Below, piece after piece: positions 8,779 to 17,869 of a stretch of DNA of 64,000 nucleotides. Both the position numbers and the translations under genes were made by a program. Source of the DNA: Lachnospiraceae bacterium (GTDB taxonomy: Bacteria; Bacillota; Clostridia; Lachnospirales; Lachnospiraceae). The DNA is taken from NCBI GenBank assembly GCA_910574865.1, contig CAJTDN010000002.1, positions 62,001 through 126,000 on the forward strand. The letters are read 5' to 3'. Under the pieces are notes generated by a model. The model ran no database searches. It was not told the origin of the DNA and saw only the letters and a list, made by a program, of their open reading frames with translations. Each line of letters opens with the position of its first letter. Position 1 is the stretch's first letter.

Positions 8779-8959
8779 AATCTACCACTATATCTGATAG
8801 CTCTCTATTCACTTTCATTGTCAGGATTTTTTGTGTTCCCCGTACCGAGGTCTAACGCCACAACTACGGTTACTTTCTTCACAAGTATCTTTTCCTTATG
8901 ATTTTCACCGATTTTGTTGAAACTGAAAAATGTCACAAAGTGCGTAAATTCAAGGATTT

Positions 8960-10432
8960 CTAGGTATCTTTCCTTTGTATCAACACCACAGTCTCCACAT
9001 GCACCGTCTGACAAAATTGATCCACCGCCATGCACCGTTTCACCTCATACCCTCTTCCCTGGAACATCTCCAAATCCCTCGCCAAACTTGTCGCCTTGCA
9101 CGAGATATACACGATTGTTTCCACCTGGTAATCTATAATCTTTGGCAACGCCTTGGGATGGATTCCGTCCCTTGGCGGGTCGAGCACTATCACGTCCGGC
9201 TTTTCCTTGATTTCATCAAGCACCCGGAACACGTCCCCCGCGATGAACCGGCAGTTCGTCAGCCCGTTGTGCGCGGCATTTTCCCGTGCCGCCGCCACGG
9301 CCTCCTCCACGATTTCCACCCCGATTACCTGCTTGGCGACGGGAGCCAGCACCTGCGCTATCGTTCCGGTTCCGCTAAACAAGTCGAACACCGTCTTGTC
9401 CCGCAAGTCCCCCGCGTATTCCCGCACCGTGCGGTAAAGCACCTCCGCCGCCCGCGAATTAGGCTGGAAGAAGGAAAATGGCGTAATCTTGAATTCCATT
9501 TCCAAAAGCTTTTCATAAAAATAATCTTGTCCATACAGAATTCGCGTCTCGTCACTTTGCACCACGTCGGCCAGAGAGTCATTGAGAATGTGGAGAATCC
9601 CCACGATTCTCCCCTCCAATCTTCCCTTTGCCTCCAACGCGAGCAGGGCTTCCACCAACGGTTGCAAATCATGTTCCTGCTGGGTGGTCGTGACCAGGTT
9701 GACAAGGATTTCCCCGGTCGCATCCCCACGCCGCAATAAAAGATGACGCAAATAACCGACGTGCTGTATTTTTTGATAATACGACACGTCTCTTTCCTGG
9801 AAAAATGTGAGGACGCATTGCAAGATTTCCGTCATGTCCGCGTGTACCAGCTTGCAATCCGCCGCCGTCAAAACGTCGTACGAGCTTCCTTTCTTATGTA
9901 GCCCCAACGTCAACGGCCCGCCCTTGCACGCGTCGCCGAAAGAAAACTCCATCTTGTTGCGGTAGGCAAATTCCTTCGGGCTCCCCTTGATTCCTTCAAA
10001 CTCGTAGCTTCGCCCCGGCGAGATGGCCGCGTCAATCAACGTTTTTATCTGGGACTCCTTCATTTTCAATTGTTCTTCGTACGGCATCGTCTGGTACATG
10101 CAGCCGCCGCACTGCGGAAATATGCCGCAAACCGGCTCCCTCGTCTCCAGCGGGGACTTTTCCAGCACTTCCAGTATCCGCCCCTCGGCCTTGCCGTTTC
10201 TCTTTTTATGAATCTGGACGCGCACCCTCTGGCCGGGAATCGCGTTTTTCACCATCACGCATTGCTCGCCGCCTACAGGCACGCCATTCGAATTTCTGCC
10301 ATTTTCCGCATCCGCAATCATGTACGAGCCGTTCTCGGGATTCCCCTTTCCCGCATCAAAAACGAACACTACCCCCTTATTGGGAAATTCCACACGTTCC
10401 ACTACGCCCTCAAACACTTGTCCCTTCTTCAT
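8960..10432 (-). CDS. rlmD: 23S rRNA (uracil-C5)-methyltransferase RlmD/RlmCD (RumA family)
   Basis: The 490-residue protein has the RumA layout: an N-terminal TRAM domain (about residues 1-70), an iron-sulfur cysteine cluster (CGIFPQCGGCMYQ), and a C-terminal SAM methyltransferase domain with FDLFSGTGTIAQVL, the DPPRDG motif and the nucleophile in YISCKATSLARDL. It methylates U747 and/or U1939 of 23S rRNA in the cytoplasm. The length is normal. Its 3' end is the likely insertion site of the ICE to its left, and its last codons may derive from the ICE. Confidence 0.95.
   Translation of the reverse strand: MKKGQVFEGVVERVEFPNKGVVFVFDAGKGNPENGSYMIADAENGRNSNGVPVGGEQCVMVKNAIPGQRVRVQIHKKRNGKAEGRILEVLEKSPLETREPVCGIFPQCGGCMYQTMPYEEQLKMKESQIKTLIDAAISPGRSYEFEGIKGSPKEFAYRNKMEFSFGDACKGGPLTLGLHKKGSSYDVLTAADCKLVHADMTEILQCVLTFFQERDVSYYQKIQHVGYLRHLLLRRGDATGEILVNLVTTTQQEHDLQPLVEALLALEAKGRLEGRIVGILHILNDSLADVVQSDETRILYGQDYFYEKLLEMEFKITPFSFFQPNSRAAEVLYRTVREYAGDLRDKTVFDLFSGTGTIAQVLAPVAKQVIGVEIVEEAVAAARENAAHNGLTNCRFIAGDVFRVLDEIKEKPDVIVLDPPRDGIHPKALPKIIDYQVETIVYISCKATSLARDLEMFQGRGYEVKRCMAVDQFCQTVHVETVVLIQRKDT
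8963..9003. other. Probable ICE attachment site in the 3' end of rlmD
   Basis: The last codons of rlmD (VHVETVVLIQRKDT) contain the CATGTGGAG-type core that streptococcal rum-site ICEs use. ICE genes begin within about 300 bp on the other side. The gene is intact because the element supplies or preserves the last codons. The exact crossover cannot be read without the second junction. Confidence 0.5.
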
Positions 10433-10651
10433 CCTTACACTCCCTCACACTACCAGAAAAAGACGGCGTGCAATGCATACCACACCCCGTCCTTCCTTTG
10501 CTTTTCCATATGTTTCATGACCTGCCGTTCAAGATTCTTGCGGCGGCGCACAAGTCAGCTATGCTGACAAAATACATCTTTGTGTGCCTGTCATCCGCCG
10601 AACGCTTTCACAGCTACTTCGCCCACATGCGTACTCCTCACGCATGCATCG

Positions 10652-10864
10652 TCAAACTTGGTCTTCCTCGCTGAAATAATCATCGAAGTCGTCATCGAAG
10701 TCCTCGTCAAAGTCCTCCAGGTAATCCGGTGTCACGAACTTGTACACCGCGTACGCGATAGCGGCAACCGCCACGATAATCCCGATAACGGCCAGCACCT
10801 TGACAAGCAGCCCCTTCTTCTCTCCATCCTTGCAACATCCTTTTTTACAGCACATACCTTCCAC
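10652..10864 (-). CDS. Small single-pass membrane protein with Cys-rich head and acidic tail
   Basis: The 70-residue product has three parts: a cysteine- and lysine-rich start (MEGMCCKKGCCKDGEKK), one membrane helix (about residues 19-42), and a strongly acidic tail (DFDEDFDDDFDDYFSEED). CCK...CC at the N-terminus could bind metal. Many Lachnospiraceae have small proteins of this layout; I know of no function. It has its own long leader (see 10865-11298). Confidence 0.7.
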   Translation of the reverse strand: MEGMCCKKGCCKDGEKKGLLVKVLAVIGIIVAVAAIAYAVYKFVTPDYLEDFDEDFDDDFDDYFSEEDQV

Positions 10865-11298
10865 GTCCTTTCTTTTTTATCAATCCCGCAATCGTCTCTT
10901 GGCATGGACAAGTCCTGCCATTTTTCAGACCATCGAGCTTCGCTTGTTTAGCTTTCGCGCCAAGCGCGGCCGCCTTAGCGACGCATTTCCCATTGCGCAG
11001 ACATTCGTCTTTGAATTAGTATAACACGTTCTGATTTAGATTACTATCTTTTGTTGCAAATTTTCTTACCAAAATTTCATAAATTTTCATAAACCAATTT
11101 TTTCCAACTATTCGCCGCCACTTCGCACATATGCGCGCCCGTCGCGCCTTACGTCCTCACGCCCCTTATGGTGCTAAAGTTGTCTATGTGAACGAAATGA
11201 CTGATTTCAACCGAATTGTACTTGACAAGCGGCTTCATGCAAGCAAACTTGTGAGCCAACTTGCCAAATCCAATCCAGCCGCGAATAGTAACATTTTT
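10865..11298. other. Intergenic region with a candidate promoter and a long leader
   Basis: No gene is seen in these 434 bp. On the minus strand TATACT at 11019-11024 may be a -10 box for the small membrane protein, giving a leader of roughly 145 nt. The leader can form a hairpin (GGCA-GGAC-TT-GTCC-A-TGCC at about 10902-10921). The part nearest pcrA has no clear terminator; it is GC-rich next to 11130 and otherwise featureless. Confidence 0.35.
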
Positions 11299-13722
11299 TC
11301 ACACCTTCTCCAATTTCGCGAACGCCGCGAACATCTTGCGCACGCCCACCGAGTCGAACTCGATTGTCACCTCGTAGTCCCGTTTTCCATCGGTAATCGC
11401 CTGCACCGTGCCTTCCCCGAACTTCACGTGGCTCACCCGGTCACCCACCGCGTAATCCAGACCTTTTTCCTTGGACGCGGCGAATTGCTGCGCCCCCTTT
11501 TGCAACGCCACGCTCTGGAACGGCTGCTTCTGGAAGCTCTGCTGGGCCTGGCGGTAGGAACTGCGCTGGCTCTGCCAGTATGTGCCGCTCCCGCCCTGAC
11601 CATATGTATCACCTGAGTCCGAACCATCCACGCCACCCGCGCCCGTACCTCGACCACCCGCACCCGCGCCGTACGAACCTTGTCCATATCCACCACTCGC
11701 GCTCGCGCCGTACGAGCCTTGTCCACTTACACCAATGCCCCGGCCATACGCGCCTCCCGCGCCCTGTCCGTACATGCTACCCGACCGAAATCCCCCCGTC
11801 GTCATCAATTCCTGCGGAACCTCCTGCACGAACCGCGACATCCGGTTATACTGCGTCTCCCCGCGGACCATCCTCCTGCGCGCGCAACTCAAGGTGAGGC
11901 GTTCCATCGCCCGCGTGATGCCGACGTAACAGAGCCTGCGCTCCTCCTCCAGGCTTTCCGCGTCTTCCGTGGAAAGGTAACTGGGAAACAGCCCGTCCTC
12001 CATCCCCGCCAGGTAGACCTGGGGAAATTCCAGCCCCTTCGCGCTATGCAGAGTCATCAGGACCACGTAATCCTGGCTCTCGTCCAGGCTGTCGATGTCG
12101 GCGACCAACGCAACCTCCTCCAAAAATCCACCAAGCGTGGCGGGTTCTCCCCTATCCGAGCAATCCTCCTCGTAAGTGGCAATCTTATTCTGCAATTCCT
12201 CGATGTTTTCTATCCGGGCCTTTGCCTCTTCTTCTCCTTCCGCTTCCAAAGATTCCACGTAGGTCGTCATCTCGATGATCTCCTTCATCAAGTCGGAAAT
12301 GCTTGCCTGTTCCGCCCTGCCCTTGAAATATTCAATCAACGACACGAAGGAATCCAGCTTGGAACCGGCCCGACCGATGCCCGGTATCAGGTCCAGGCCT
12401 TTCAACGCCTCGTAAAACCCGATGCCGCGCGCGTCCGCCGACTCCTGCACGCGGCCAATCGTCGTCAGGCCGATGCCCCGTTTCGGCACGTTGATGATAC
12501 GGCGCACCGCCAAATCGTCCCGTCCATTGTCAATCGTCTTCAAATAGGCCAGCAAGTCCTTGATTTCCCGTCTCGCATAGAAATTCACGCCGCCCACGAT
12601 TTTGTAAGGAATGCTCATCGCCACGAATTTTTCCTCAAACAAGCGGGACTGCGCGTTCGTCCGGTACAAGACCGCGAAATCCTTGTAGGCCGCCCCGTTC
12701 TCCACCCGGCTTTGGATGTCGTCGGCCGCGAACTCCGCCTCGTCATAAGCCGTGTCAAACTGACAAAGGCGAACCAAGTCCCCGTCGCCCTGGTCCGTCC
12801 ACAAGGTCTTGTCCTTCCTGCCGCGGTTATTTCGGATGACCGCGTTTGCCGCGTTCAGGATATTCGACGTGGAGCGGTAATTTTGCTCCAACTTGATGAC
12901 CTTCGCGTCCGAAAACGTGCTCTCGAAATCCAAAATGTTCCGAATGTCCGCCCCCCGGAACTTATAAATCGACTGGTCGTCGTCCCCCACCACGCATAGG
13001 TTGTGGTATTTCGAAGCCAGGACGCTCACCAGCTTGAACTGCACCGTGTTCGTGTCCTGGTACTCGTCCACCATGATATAGCGAAAACGTTCCTGGTAAT
13101 AATCCAGCACGTCCGGCTGCGTCTGCAAGAGCTGCACCGTCTTCATCAGCAAGTCGTCAAAGTCCAGGGCGTTGTTCATTTTCATCTGCCCCTCGTACTC
13201 CCGGTACGCCTTGGCGATTTTCTGCCGCCCGAAATCCCCCGCCGCGTTCGTCTCATATTCCGCCGGCGTGACCATCTCGTTCTTCGCCGAAGAAATCGCC
13301 GATAGCATCATCCGCTCGTTATATTTTTTCGTGTCAATGTCCAGCTTTCTGCAAACGTCCTTCATCAAGGTACGCTGGTCGTCCACGTCGTAAATCGTGA
13401 ACGAGTTGTCATATCCGATCAGGTCAATGTGGCGGCGCAGAATCCGTACGCACATCGAATGGAACGTGCTCACCCAGACGCTTTCGGCCCCGTGGCCTAC
13501 CAGGTTGTCCACGCGCTCACGCATTTCCCCGGCCGCCTTGTTCGTAAACGTGATGGCCAGGATGTTCCACGGGTTCACCCCCAGTTCCTCTATCAAATAG
13601 GCGATTCGGTGCGTCAGCACCCTTGTCTTGCCGGAACCCGCCCCCGCCAAAATCAGAAGCGGCCCTTCCGTGTGAAATACGGCCTCCCTTTGCCGTTCGT
13701 TTAACGTGTCGTATATGCTCAT
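11299..13722 (-). CDS. pcrA: UvrD/PcrA-type DNA helicase with a Gly-Tyr-rich linker
   Basis: The 807-residue SF1A helicase has Walker A GAGSGKT (residues 27-33), the VDEYQDTN Walker B motif, GDDDQSIYKFRGA, motif IV (LEQNYRST) and the late motifs TLHSAKGLEFP and YVGITRA. It unwinds DNA in repair and replication-fork maintenance. The C-terminus ends in the expected RNA-polymerase-binding Tudor-like domain (VGDRVSHVKFGEGTVQAI). Between them, about residues 645-730 are an unusual Gly/Tyr/Ser/Ala-rich stretch with repeated YGQG and YGA units. Ordinary PcrA linkers are shorter and not repetitive. Confidence 0.96.
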   Translation of the reverse strand: MSIYDTLNERQREAVFHTEGPLLILAGAGSGKTRVLTHRIAYLIEELGVNPWNILAITFTNKAAGEMRERVDNLVGHGAESVWVSTFHSMCVRILRRHIDLIGYDNSFTIYDVDDQRTLMKDVCRKLDIDTKKYNERMMLSAISSAKNEMVTPAEYETNAAGDFGRQKIAKAYREYEGQMKMNNALDFDDLLMKTVQLLQTQPDVLDYYQERFRYIMVDEYQDTNTVQFKLVSVLASKYHNLCVVGDDDQSIYKFRGADIRNILDFESTFSDAKVIKLEQNYRSTSNILNAANAVIRNNRGRKDKTLWTDQGDGDLVRLCQFDTAYDEAEFAADDIQSRVENGAAYKDFAVLYRTNAQSRLFEEKFVAMSIPYKIVGGVNFYARREIKDLLAYLKTIDNGRDDLAVRRIINVPKRGIGLTTIGRVQESADARGIGFYEALKGLDLIPGIGRAGSKLDSFVSLIEYFKGRAEQASISDLMKEIIEMTTYVESLEAEGEEEAKARIENIEELQNKIATYEEDCSDRGEPATLGGFLEEVALVADIDSLDESQDYVVLMTLHSAKGLEFPQVYLAGMEDGLFPSYLSTEDAESLEEERRLCYVGITRAMERLTLSCARRRMVRGETQYNRMSRFVQEVPQELMTTGGFRSGSMYGQGAGGAYGRGIGVSGQGSYGASASGGYGQGSYGAGAGGRGTGAGGVDGSDSGDTYGQGGSGTYWQSQRSSYRQAQQSFQKQPFQSVALQKGAQQFAASKEKGLDYAVGDRVSHVKFGEGTVQAITDGKRDYEVTIEFDSVGVRKMFAAFAKLEKV

Positions 13723-13773
13723 CTTCTTCCTCCTGCCATGTTTCTTACACGCGTTCCCGCACGTATCGTCCCT

Positions 13774-13854
13774 CGCGCCTTCCCTCGCACGTCATCCTCG
13801 CGTCTTCCCTCGCACGTCATCCCCGCGCCTTCCCTCGCACGTCATCCCCGCGCC
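13774..13854. repeat. 25-bp tandem repeat, three units and a partial fourth
   Basis: The unit CGCGCCTTCCCTCGCACGTC plus ATCCC repeats at 13774, 13799 and 13824 with one or two changes and breaks off at 13849. It fills the gap between pcrA and the AraC gene and runs into the last codons of the AraC gene, whose stop lies in unit three. Confidence 0.9.
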
Positions 13855-14678
13855 TTTTTACGCACGTCGCGCGGCGCGCAGCCATACGTTTCATGAAACA
13901 TCTTGTTGAACAACTTGTAATTCGTAAACCCGTGTCCCTCCGCCAGTTCCAGTATCCCGTCCGACGTGTTGCAAATGTCCTGGTAAATATGCATCAGCCG
14001 CACCTGGCTTACGTACTTGGAAAATGTCACGCCCATGTTCTGTTTGAAAAAGCGGCTGAAATATTCCCTGCTCAGATAAAAATGGGAGGAAATGCTTTCC
14101 AGCGAAATCGGCTCCCGGTGGTGCAGCTCGATATACTCCGTAATCTCGCCAAGCCGTTCCAGGATTTCCGTCTTCCCCGTCGCCTGCACCTGGCTTTCCC
14201 GCGAAGAAAAATGGTTCAACAGTTCAAAAAACACTTCCATTGCCACCGCCTGGCTTTTCAGCTTGTAGCCGACGGGCTGCATCACGTAGAGCGGCGGCAG
14301 TTTTTTCAACATGTCGCAAATCGCCAGATATCCGTCAAGCTGCTCTTTTTTCAGCGTCTCTTTCGTACAGTGGAAATGATACTGCTCCAGTTCCGGAATA
14401 AAATTTTTCATGCTGTTGCGCGAAAAATGAATCATCACCATCATGGATGCCCTGGCACACTTCGTCTCGTGCATCTGGTTGGAATCCACCACCAAAAATT
14501 CGCCCGCCACGACCGGGTAATCCTTGCCCTCGATCATGATTGTCCCGCTCCCGTTCAAAATGTAAATGAGCTCGACGGCCGAATGCCAGTGCACCGGATT
14601 GTACCTTCTCCTGCGGCTCGTGTAATACTGTATCTGCACGCCGGTCCGCTCCAGCTTGAACAACGGTTCATAAATCAT
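13842..14678 (-). CDS. AraC-family regulator with cupin sensor domain
   Basis: I place the start at the ATG at 14676-14678 (ribosome site AAGGAGA); the longer frame runs through the upstream gene. The 278-residue protein has an N-terminal cupin-like sensor (HWHSAVELIYILNGSGTI, then FLVVDSNQMHE) and two C-terminal helix-turn-helix motifs (LESISSHFYLSREYFSRFFK and ILELAEGHGFTNYKLFNKMF). It overlaps the M23 peptidase stop codon by 4 nt, so the two are cotranscribed. Such regulators usually sense sugars or small molecules; the target here is unknown. Confidence 0.9.
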   Translation of the reverse strand: MIYEPLFKLERTGVQIQYYTSRRRRYNPVHWHSAVELIYILNGSGTIMIEGKDYPVVAGEFLVVDSNQMHETKCARASMMVMIHFSRNSMKNFIPELEQYHFHCTKETLKKEQLDGYLAICDMLKKLPPLYVMQPVGYKLKSQAVAMEVFFELLNHFSSRESQVQATGKTEILERLGEITEYIELHHREPISLESISSHFYLSREYFSRFFKQNMGVTFSKYVSQVRLMHIYQDICNTSDGILELAEGHGFTNYKLFNKMFHETYGCAPRDVRKKARG

Positions 14679-15973
14679 CTTTTCTTTTCTCCTTGTATTT
14701 CTCCAACGGCCGCATCCGCGTCCGGGTTCTTGTCTTCCGCCGCCCCCTTTTCTTTTGCCTCCCTCGTTGCCGAATCTTCCTCCTCGGCCGGTTCCTTTTC
14801 CTTCACTTCCTCCGCCACCGGATCCTTGAACGGATACATGCGCACCCATTCCTTCGTCTCGTCGTTCCTTACGGCCTCCGACTGGTGGCGGCTCAAAAAC
14901 TGGGTCAGCGGGTACAAGTCAATCCAAATCTCGTTCGACCCCTCCCTCTGCGACTCGTCGAAAATCAGCTGAAGTCCCAAATGCAAATGATATTCGTCAA
15001 TATTGTTCACGTTTTCCTTTTTACTGTACCCGGTGCGCCCCATATAGCCGATCACGTCGCCCGCCTGCACGATGTCGCCTTCCTTGAGGCCTTCCGCATA
15101 AGGACGGTTCTGCCGCAAATGCGCGTAATAATAGTAACGCTTTCCGTCAAAGCTGTCAATGCCGATGCGCCAGCCGCCATATTGGTTCCACCCCATCGCC
15201 GACACCCGGCCGGATTCGATGGCGATTACCGGCGTCCCCACCTGCCCCATCAAGTCATGTCCCAAATGCTGCCTGCGGTAGCCGTAGCTTCTCGACACCC
15301 CGAAATCATCATAATGCGAATAGGGAAATCCCTTGGCAATCGGGGAAAATGCCTTCAGCCCGTAAGTTTCCACCAGCTCGCCATTTTCCTGGTCCGCGGT
15401 TTCAAACTCTCCGACCATGCCGCCCAGCACGGCGTCGTACGCCTCCTTGTAATAGGAATAATACTTCATGTCCGCGGTCAGGCTCTCGATTCCCTCCGCC
15501 TTTATCTTCTCCACGGCGGCCACCATGTCCGCACTTTTATAATGGCTGAAGTCACCGCCGTAACCCGCGGCCAAATATGCAAGCAGTTCCACCCAATTGA
15601 TATGTACGTCCTGCCCGTAGGTATCTATGTCACACTGCAGCGCCTGGGACATGGCCTCCAGGCAAATGTCAAAATCAACCCAATGAATGTAATCCTTCTT
15701 CCCGGAATTTTCCTCCCCGGAGTTTTCCTCCTCAGAGTTTTCCTCCCCGGAACCCGCGGCCCCGCCGGCCGCCCCTTGCCCGGCGGCAGCCGAAGATTCC
15801 GAATCCGGTCCGTCAGCATCGGACATTTCATTCATGACCGGCGCGCCGGACGTTTCCGCGCTCTTCCCACCGGCGGCCCCATTTGCGCCGGCATAACTCC
15901 ATATTCCCAAAATGACACAAAACAGCAGGGCTTCCGCCCCCAGCCGTCCCCATAATTTTCGGATTGTCCGCAT
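14675..15973 (-). CDS. Secreted M23-family peptidoglycan endopeptidase
   Basis: The 432-residue protein has an N-terminal membrane segment (about residues 13-30), a long acidic, Ser/Glu-rich low-complexity spacer (about 35-92, with repeated EENS units), a helical domain, then the M23 peptidase fold: SYGYRRQHLGHDLMG with the zinc ligands His and Asp, and EYHLHLGLQ supplying the second His pair. It should cut peptide cross-bridges outside the membrane. The C-terminus is again Glu/Ala-rich. The AraC gene follows with a 4-nt overlap, an unusual pairing for a wall hydrolase. Confidence 0.88.
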   Translation of the reverse strand: MRTIRKLWGRLGAEALLFCVILGIWSYAGANGAAGGKSAETSGAPVMNEMSDADGPDSESSAAAGQGAAGGAAGSGEENSEEENSGEENSGKKDYIHWVDFDICLEAMSQALQCDIDTYGQDVHINWVELLAYLAAGYGGDFSHYKSADMVAAVEKIKAEGIESLTADMKYYSYYKEAYDAVLGGMVGEFETADQENGELVETYGLKAFSPIAKGFPYSHYDDFGVSRSYGYRRQHLGHDLMGQVGTPVIAIESGRVSAMGWNQYGGWRIGIDSFDGKRYYYYAHLRQNRPYAEGLKEGDIVQAGDVIGYMGRTGYSKKENVNNIDEYHLHLGLQLIFDESQREGSNEIWIDLYPLTQFLSRHQSEAVRNDETKEWVRMYPFKDPVAEEVKEKEPAEEEDSATREAKEKGAAEDKNPDADAAVGEIQGEKKR

Positions 15974-16046
15974 ACCCCTTTTTCACCTCGCGCACCATGC
16001 GGTCTTTCAGCATGGCTTTTTATATCGTATGCGGACGCCGCTTCCA

Positions 16047-16895
16047 TTATTCTTTTTTAAATCCTTCCCCCACCACCTCATTGGATTCCATGATAATGGT
16101 GAAGGCTTTCCCGTCAATTTCCTTCACCTTCTTACGGATCTCGTACATCTGCTTGTTATTGCAGGCGCACATCACGACATCCTTCTCCTGGCCGGAATAC
16201 GCGCCGCTTCCCTTCCATATCGTGGAACCGCGCCCCGCGTACTGGTCTATGCACGCCGCCACGTCCCGGCCCTTGTCCGTCACGATCAAGGTCATCTTCC
16301 CGGCGTCGATTCCGTACATCATCTTGTCAATGACCGCCGACAACAGATACGTGATAATCAGGCCATAAATCGTGGCATCCACGTCCTTGAACACCAGTCC
16401 GCCAAGTAATACCACCAAGACGTCCAACACGAATACGATTCGCCCGAGGGACAAATACGGATGTTTCTTCCGAATTGCCACCGAGACAAAGTCCATGCCT
16501 CCCGTGGACGAATGGTTCATGAATATCACCGCGTAGCCAAGCCCGGAAAACACCCCCGTGCAGACGGCCGCCAGCATCCGGTTCCCGTCATATACCGGAA
16601 AAAGCGGCACCACGTAGTCCAAAATCAAGGACGAGATGACGATGGACTGCAACGACCTTAACAAGAACCGTCTCCCAAGCACCTTGTAGCTGAACAAGAC
16701 AATCGGAATGTTTAACAAAATCGTGCCAAGGCCGATTGGCACCCCGAACAAACGGTAAAAAATCAAGGCGATACCGGAAATGCCCGCCAGCGGGAACCCG
16801 GCACTGGCCGCAAAACTGTATATGCCGACACCGGCCAAAATGCCGCCCAGAATGTCCACGAATATGTCATATCCAACCTTCTTCACACGCTGCAT
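16047..16895 (-). CDS. YitT-family membrane protein
   Basis: The 282-residue protein has five to six membrane segments in the first 180 residues (e.g. DIFVDILGGILAGVGIYSF) with the family pattern GGMDFVSVAIRKKHPYLSLG, then a soluble DUF2179 domain (DKMMYGIDAGKMTLIVTDKG, AFTIIMESNEVVGEGF). YitT proteins are conserved in Firmicutes with no settled role. The start lies 4 nt after the nudC stop codon, so the genes form an operon. Confidence 0.93.
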   Translation of the reverse strand: MQRVKKVGYDIFVDILGGILAGVGIYSFAASAGFPLAGISGIALIFYRLFGVPIGLGTILLNIPIVLFSYKVLGRRFLLRSLQSIVISSLILDYVVPLFPVYDGNRMLAAVCTGVFSGLGYAVIFMNHSSTGGMDFVSVAIRKKHPYLSLGRIVFVLDVLVVLLGGLVFKDVDATIYGLIITYLLSAVIDKMMYGIDAGKMTLIVTDKGRDVAACIDQYAGRGSTIWKGSGAYSGQEKDVVMCACNNKQMYEIRKKVKEIDGKAFTIIMESNEVVGEGFKKE

Positions 16896-16898
16896 GTC

Positions 16899-17750
16899 TC
16901 ATACCTCTTTGTTCTTAAATTTCATGATCATCTCATTGGTCAGGCTGTCACGCATCGGTTCCACCGGAATGTCTTCCCTTTCGAACCACTCGGCCAGGGC
17001 AAGCTCCTCCCTGTCCAGGCAAATCTCGTCCGAGCCGTCCAGTTCACAATAAAATCCCATCAGCAAGGTTTCGGTAAGTCCCCATGGCTGGCTTTTATAG
17101 TAACGGATGTTTTTCACCCGCAGCCCGACCTCCTCCATCACCTCGCGCCGCACGGTTTCCTCCATCGTCTCCCCGATTTCCGTGTACCCGGCCAGCAAGG
17201 CGTAACGTTTGTACGTCCTCCCTGCATATTTTGACAACAAAATGCGGTTTTTATCCGTCACGGCGATAATTGCCGCCGGACAAATTCTCGGGAACTCCAT
17301 GGTTTTGCACTGCGGGCAACGCATCATCCGCTCCTTCCCGTCCGGCACCATCTCCGCCCCACATCCACCACAATAACGCCTGGCCTTGTACCAGCCGTAA
17401 AGGTGCAACCCGGTAAATCCGGCAAACGCGACGTGCCGCGGCTCGGCCAGGCGAAAAATTTCCTTGCCCTCAAGCCTATATCCGTCCAATTTGCCGGCAT
17501 CCAGTTCCATCATCAGGTAATAGTTCGTCTCATCAATGCGAAACAAATAAATGTACGCCGCCTCCCCTTTCCGTTCCGTCCCGGAAAAGCAACGTTCCTC
17601 CACCTCGGCCACGGTCGGGAAATAGATTCTCCCGTCGGCTTCCCTTAACAGGCACGAGCGGTTCTCAAAATAAAGAACGCAATCGTCCCCCTTTGGTGGC
17701 GCCGGCCTATACGAGTTGTCAAAACGATGTGGTGCGATTTCCTGAATCAT
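16899..17750 (-). CDS. nudC: NADH pyrophosphatase / NAD-cap decapping Nudix hydrolase NudC
   Basis: The 283-residue protein has the NudC layout: an N-terminal domain, a zinc ribbon (CGGCGAEM ... MRCPQCKTMEF), and a Nudix box GYTEIGETMEETVRREVMEE followed by VGL that fits GX5EX7REUXEEXGU. The SQPW motif that marks NADH specificity is present (SQPWGLTETLL). The enzyme cleaves NADH and NAD-capped RNA ends in the cytoplasm. It heads the nudC-yitT pair. Confidence 0.94.
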   Translation of the reverse strand: MIQEIAPHRFDNSYRPAPPKGDDCVLYFENRSCLLREADGRIYFPTVAEVEERCFSGTERKGEAAYIYLFRIDETNYYLMMELDAGKLDGYRLEGKEIFRLAEPRHVAFAGFTGLHLYGWYKARRYCGGCGAEMVPDGKERMMRCPQCKTMEFPRICPAAIIAVTDKNRILLSKYAGRTYKRYALLAGYTEIGETMEETVRREVMEEVGLRVKNIRYYKSQPWGLTETLLMGFYCELDGSDEICLDREELALAEWFEREDIPVEPMRDSLTNEMIMKFKNKEV

Positions 17751-17869
17751 GATGTCCCCCCACTTCCTTTATCCTTTGATTGTACATGCCCCAAAAGCCT
17801 TTCTCCCGTGAATCTCCCATGCCAGGCCCATTCGTGCAAGATATTTGGGACGCTCCTGGTGTACTGGCC

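Noticed and set aside
8805-9035. 76-codon minus-strand frame ending NTKNPDNESE
   Set aside because: Its first half overlaps the end of rlmD in another frame and there is no ribosome site before a plausible internal start. It may hold a short ICE peptide, but I cannot support it.
10433-10651. Possible small gene between rlmD and the small membrane protein
   Set aside because: Short frames exist on both strands, but none has a ribosome site or recognisable sequence. Only a 7-bp inverted repeat (CATGCGT/ACGCATG near 10628) is seen.
13774-13854. CRISPR array
   Set aside because: The 25-bp units are directly adjacent without spacers and no cas genes are present, so this is a simple tandem repeat.
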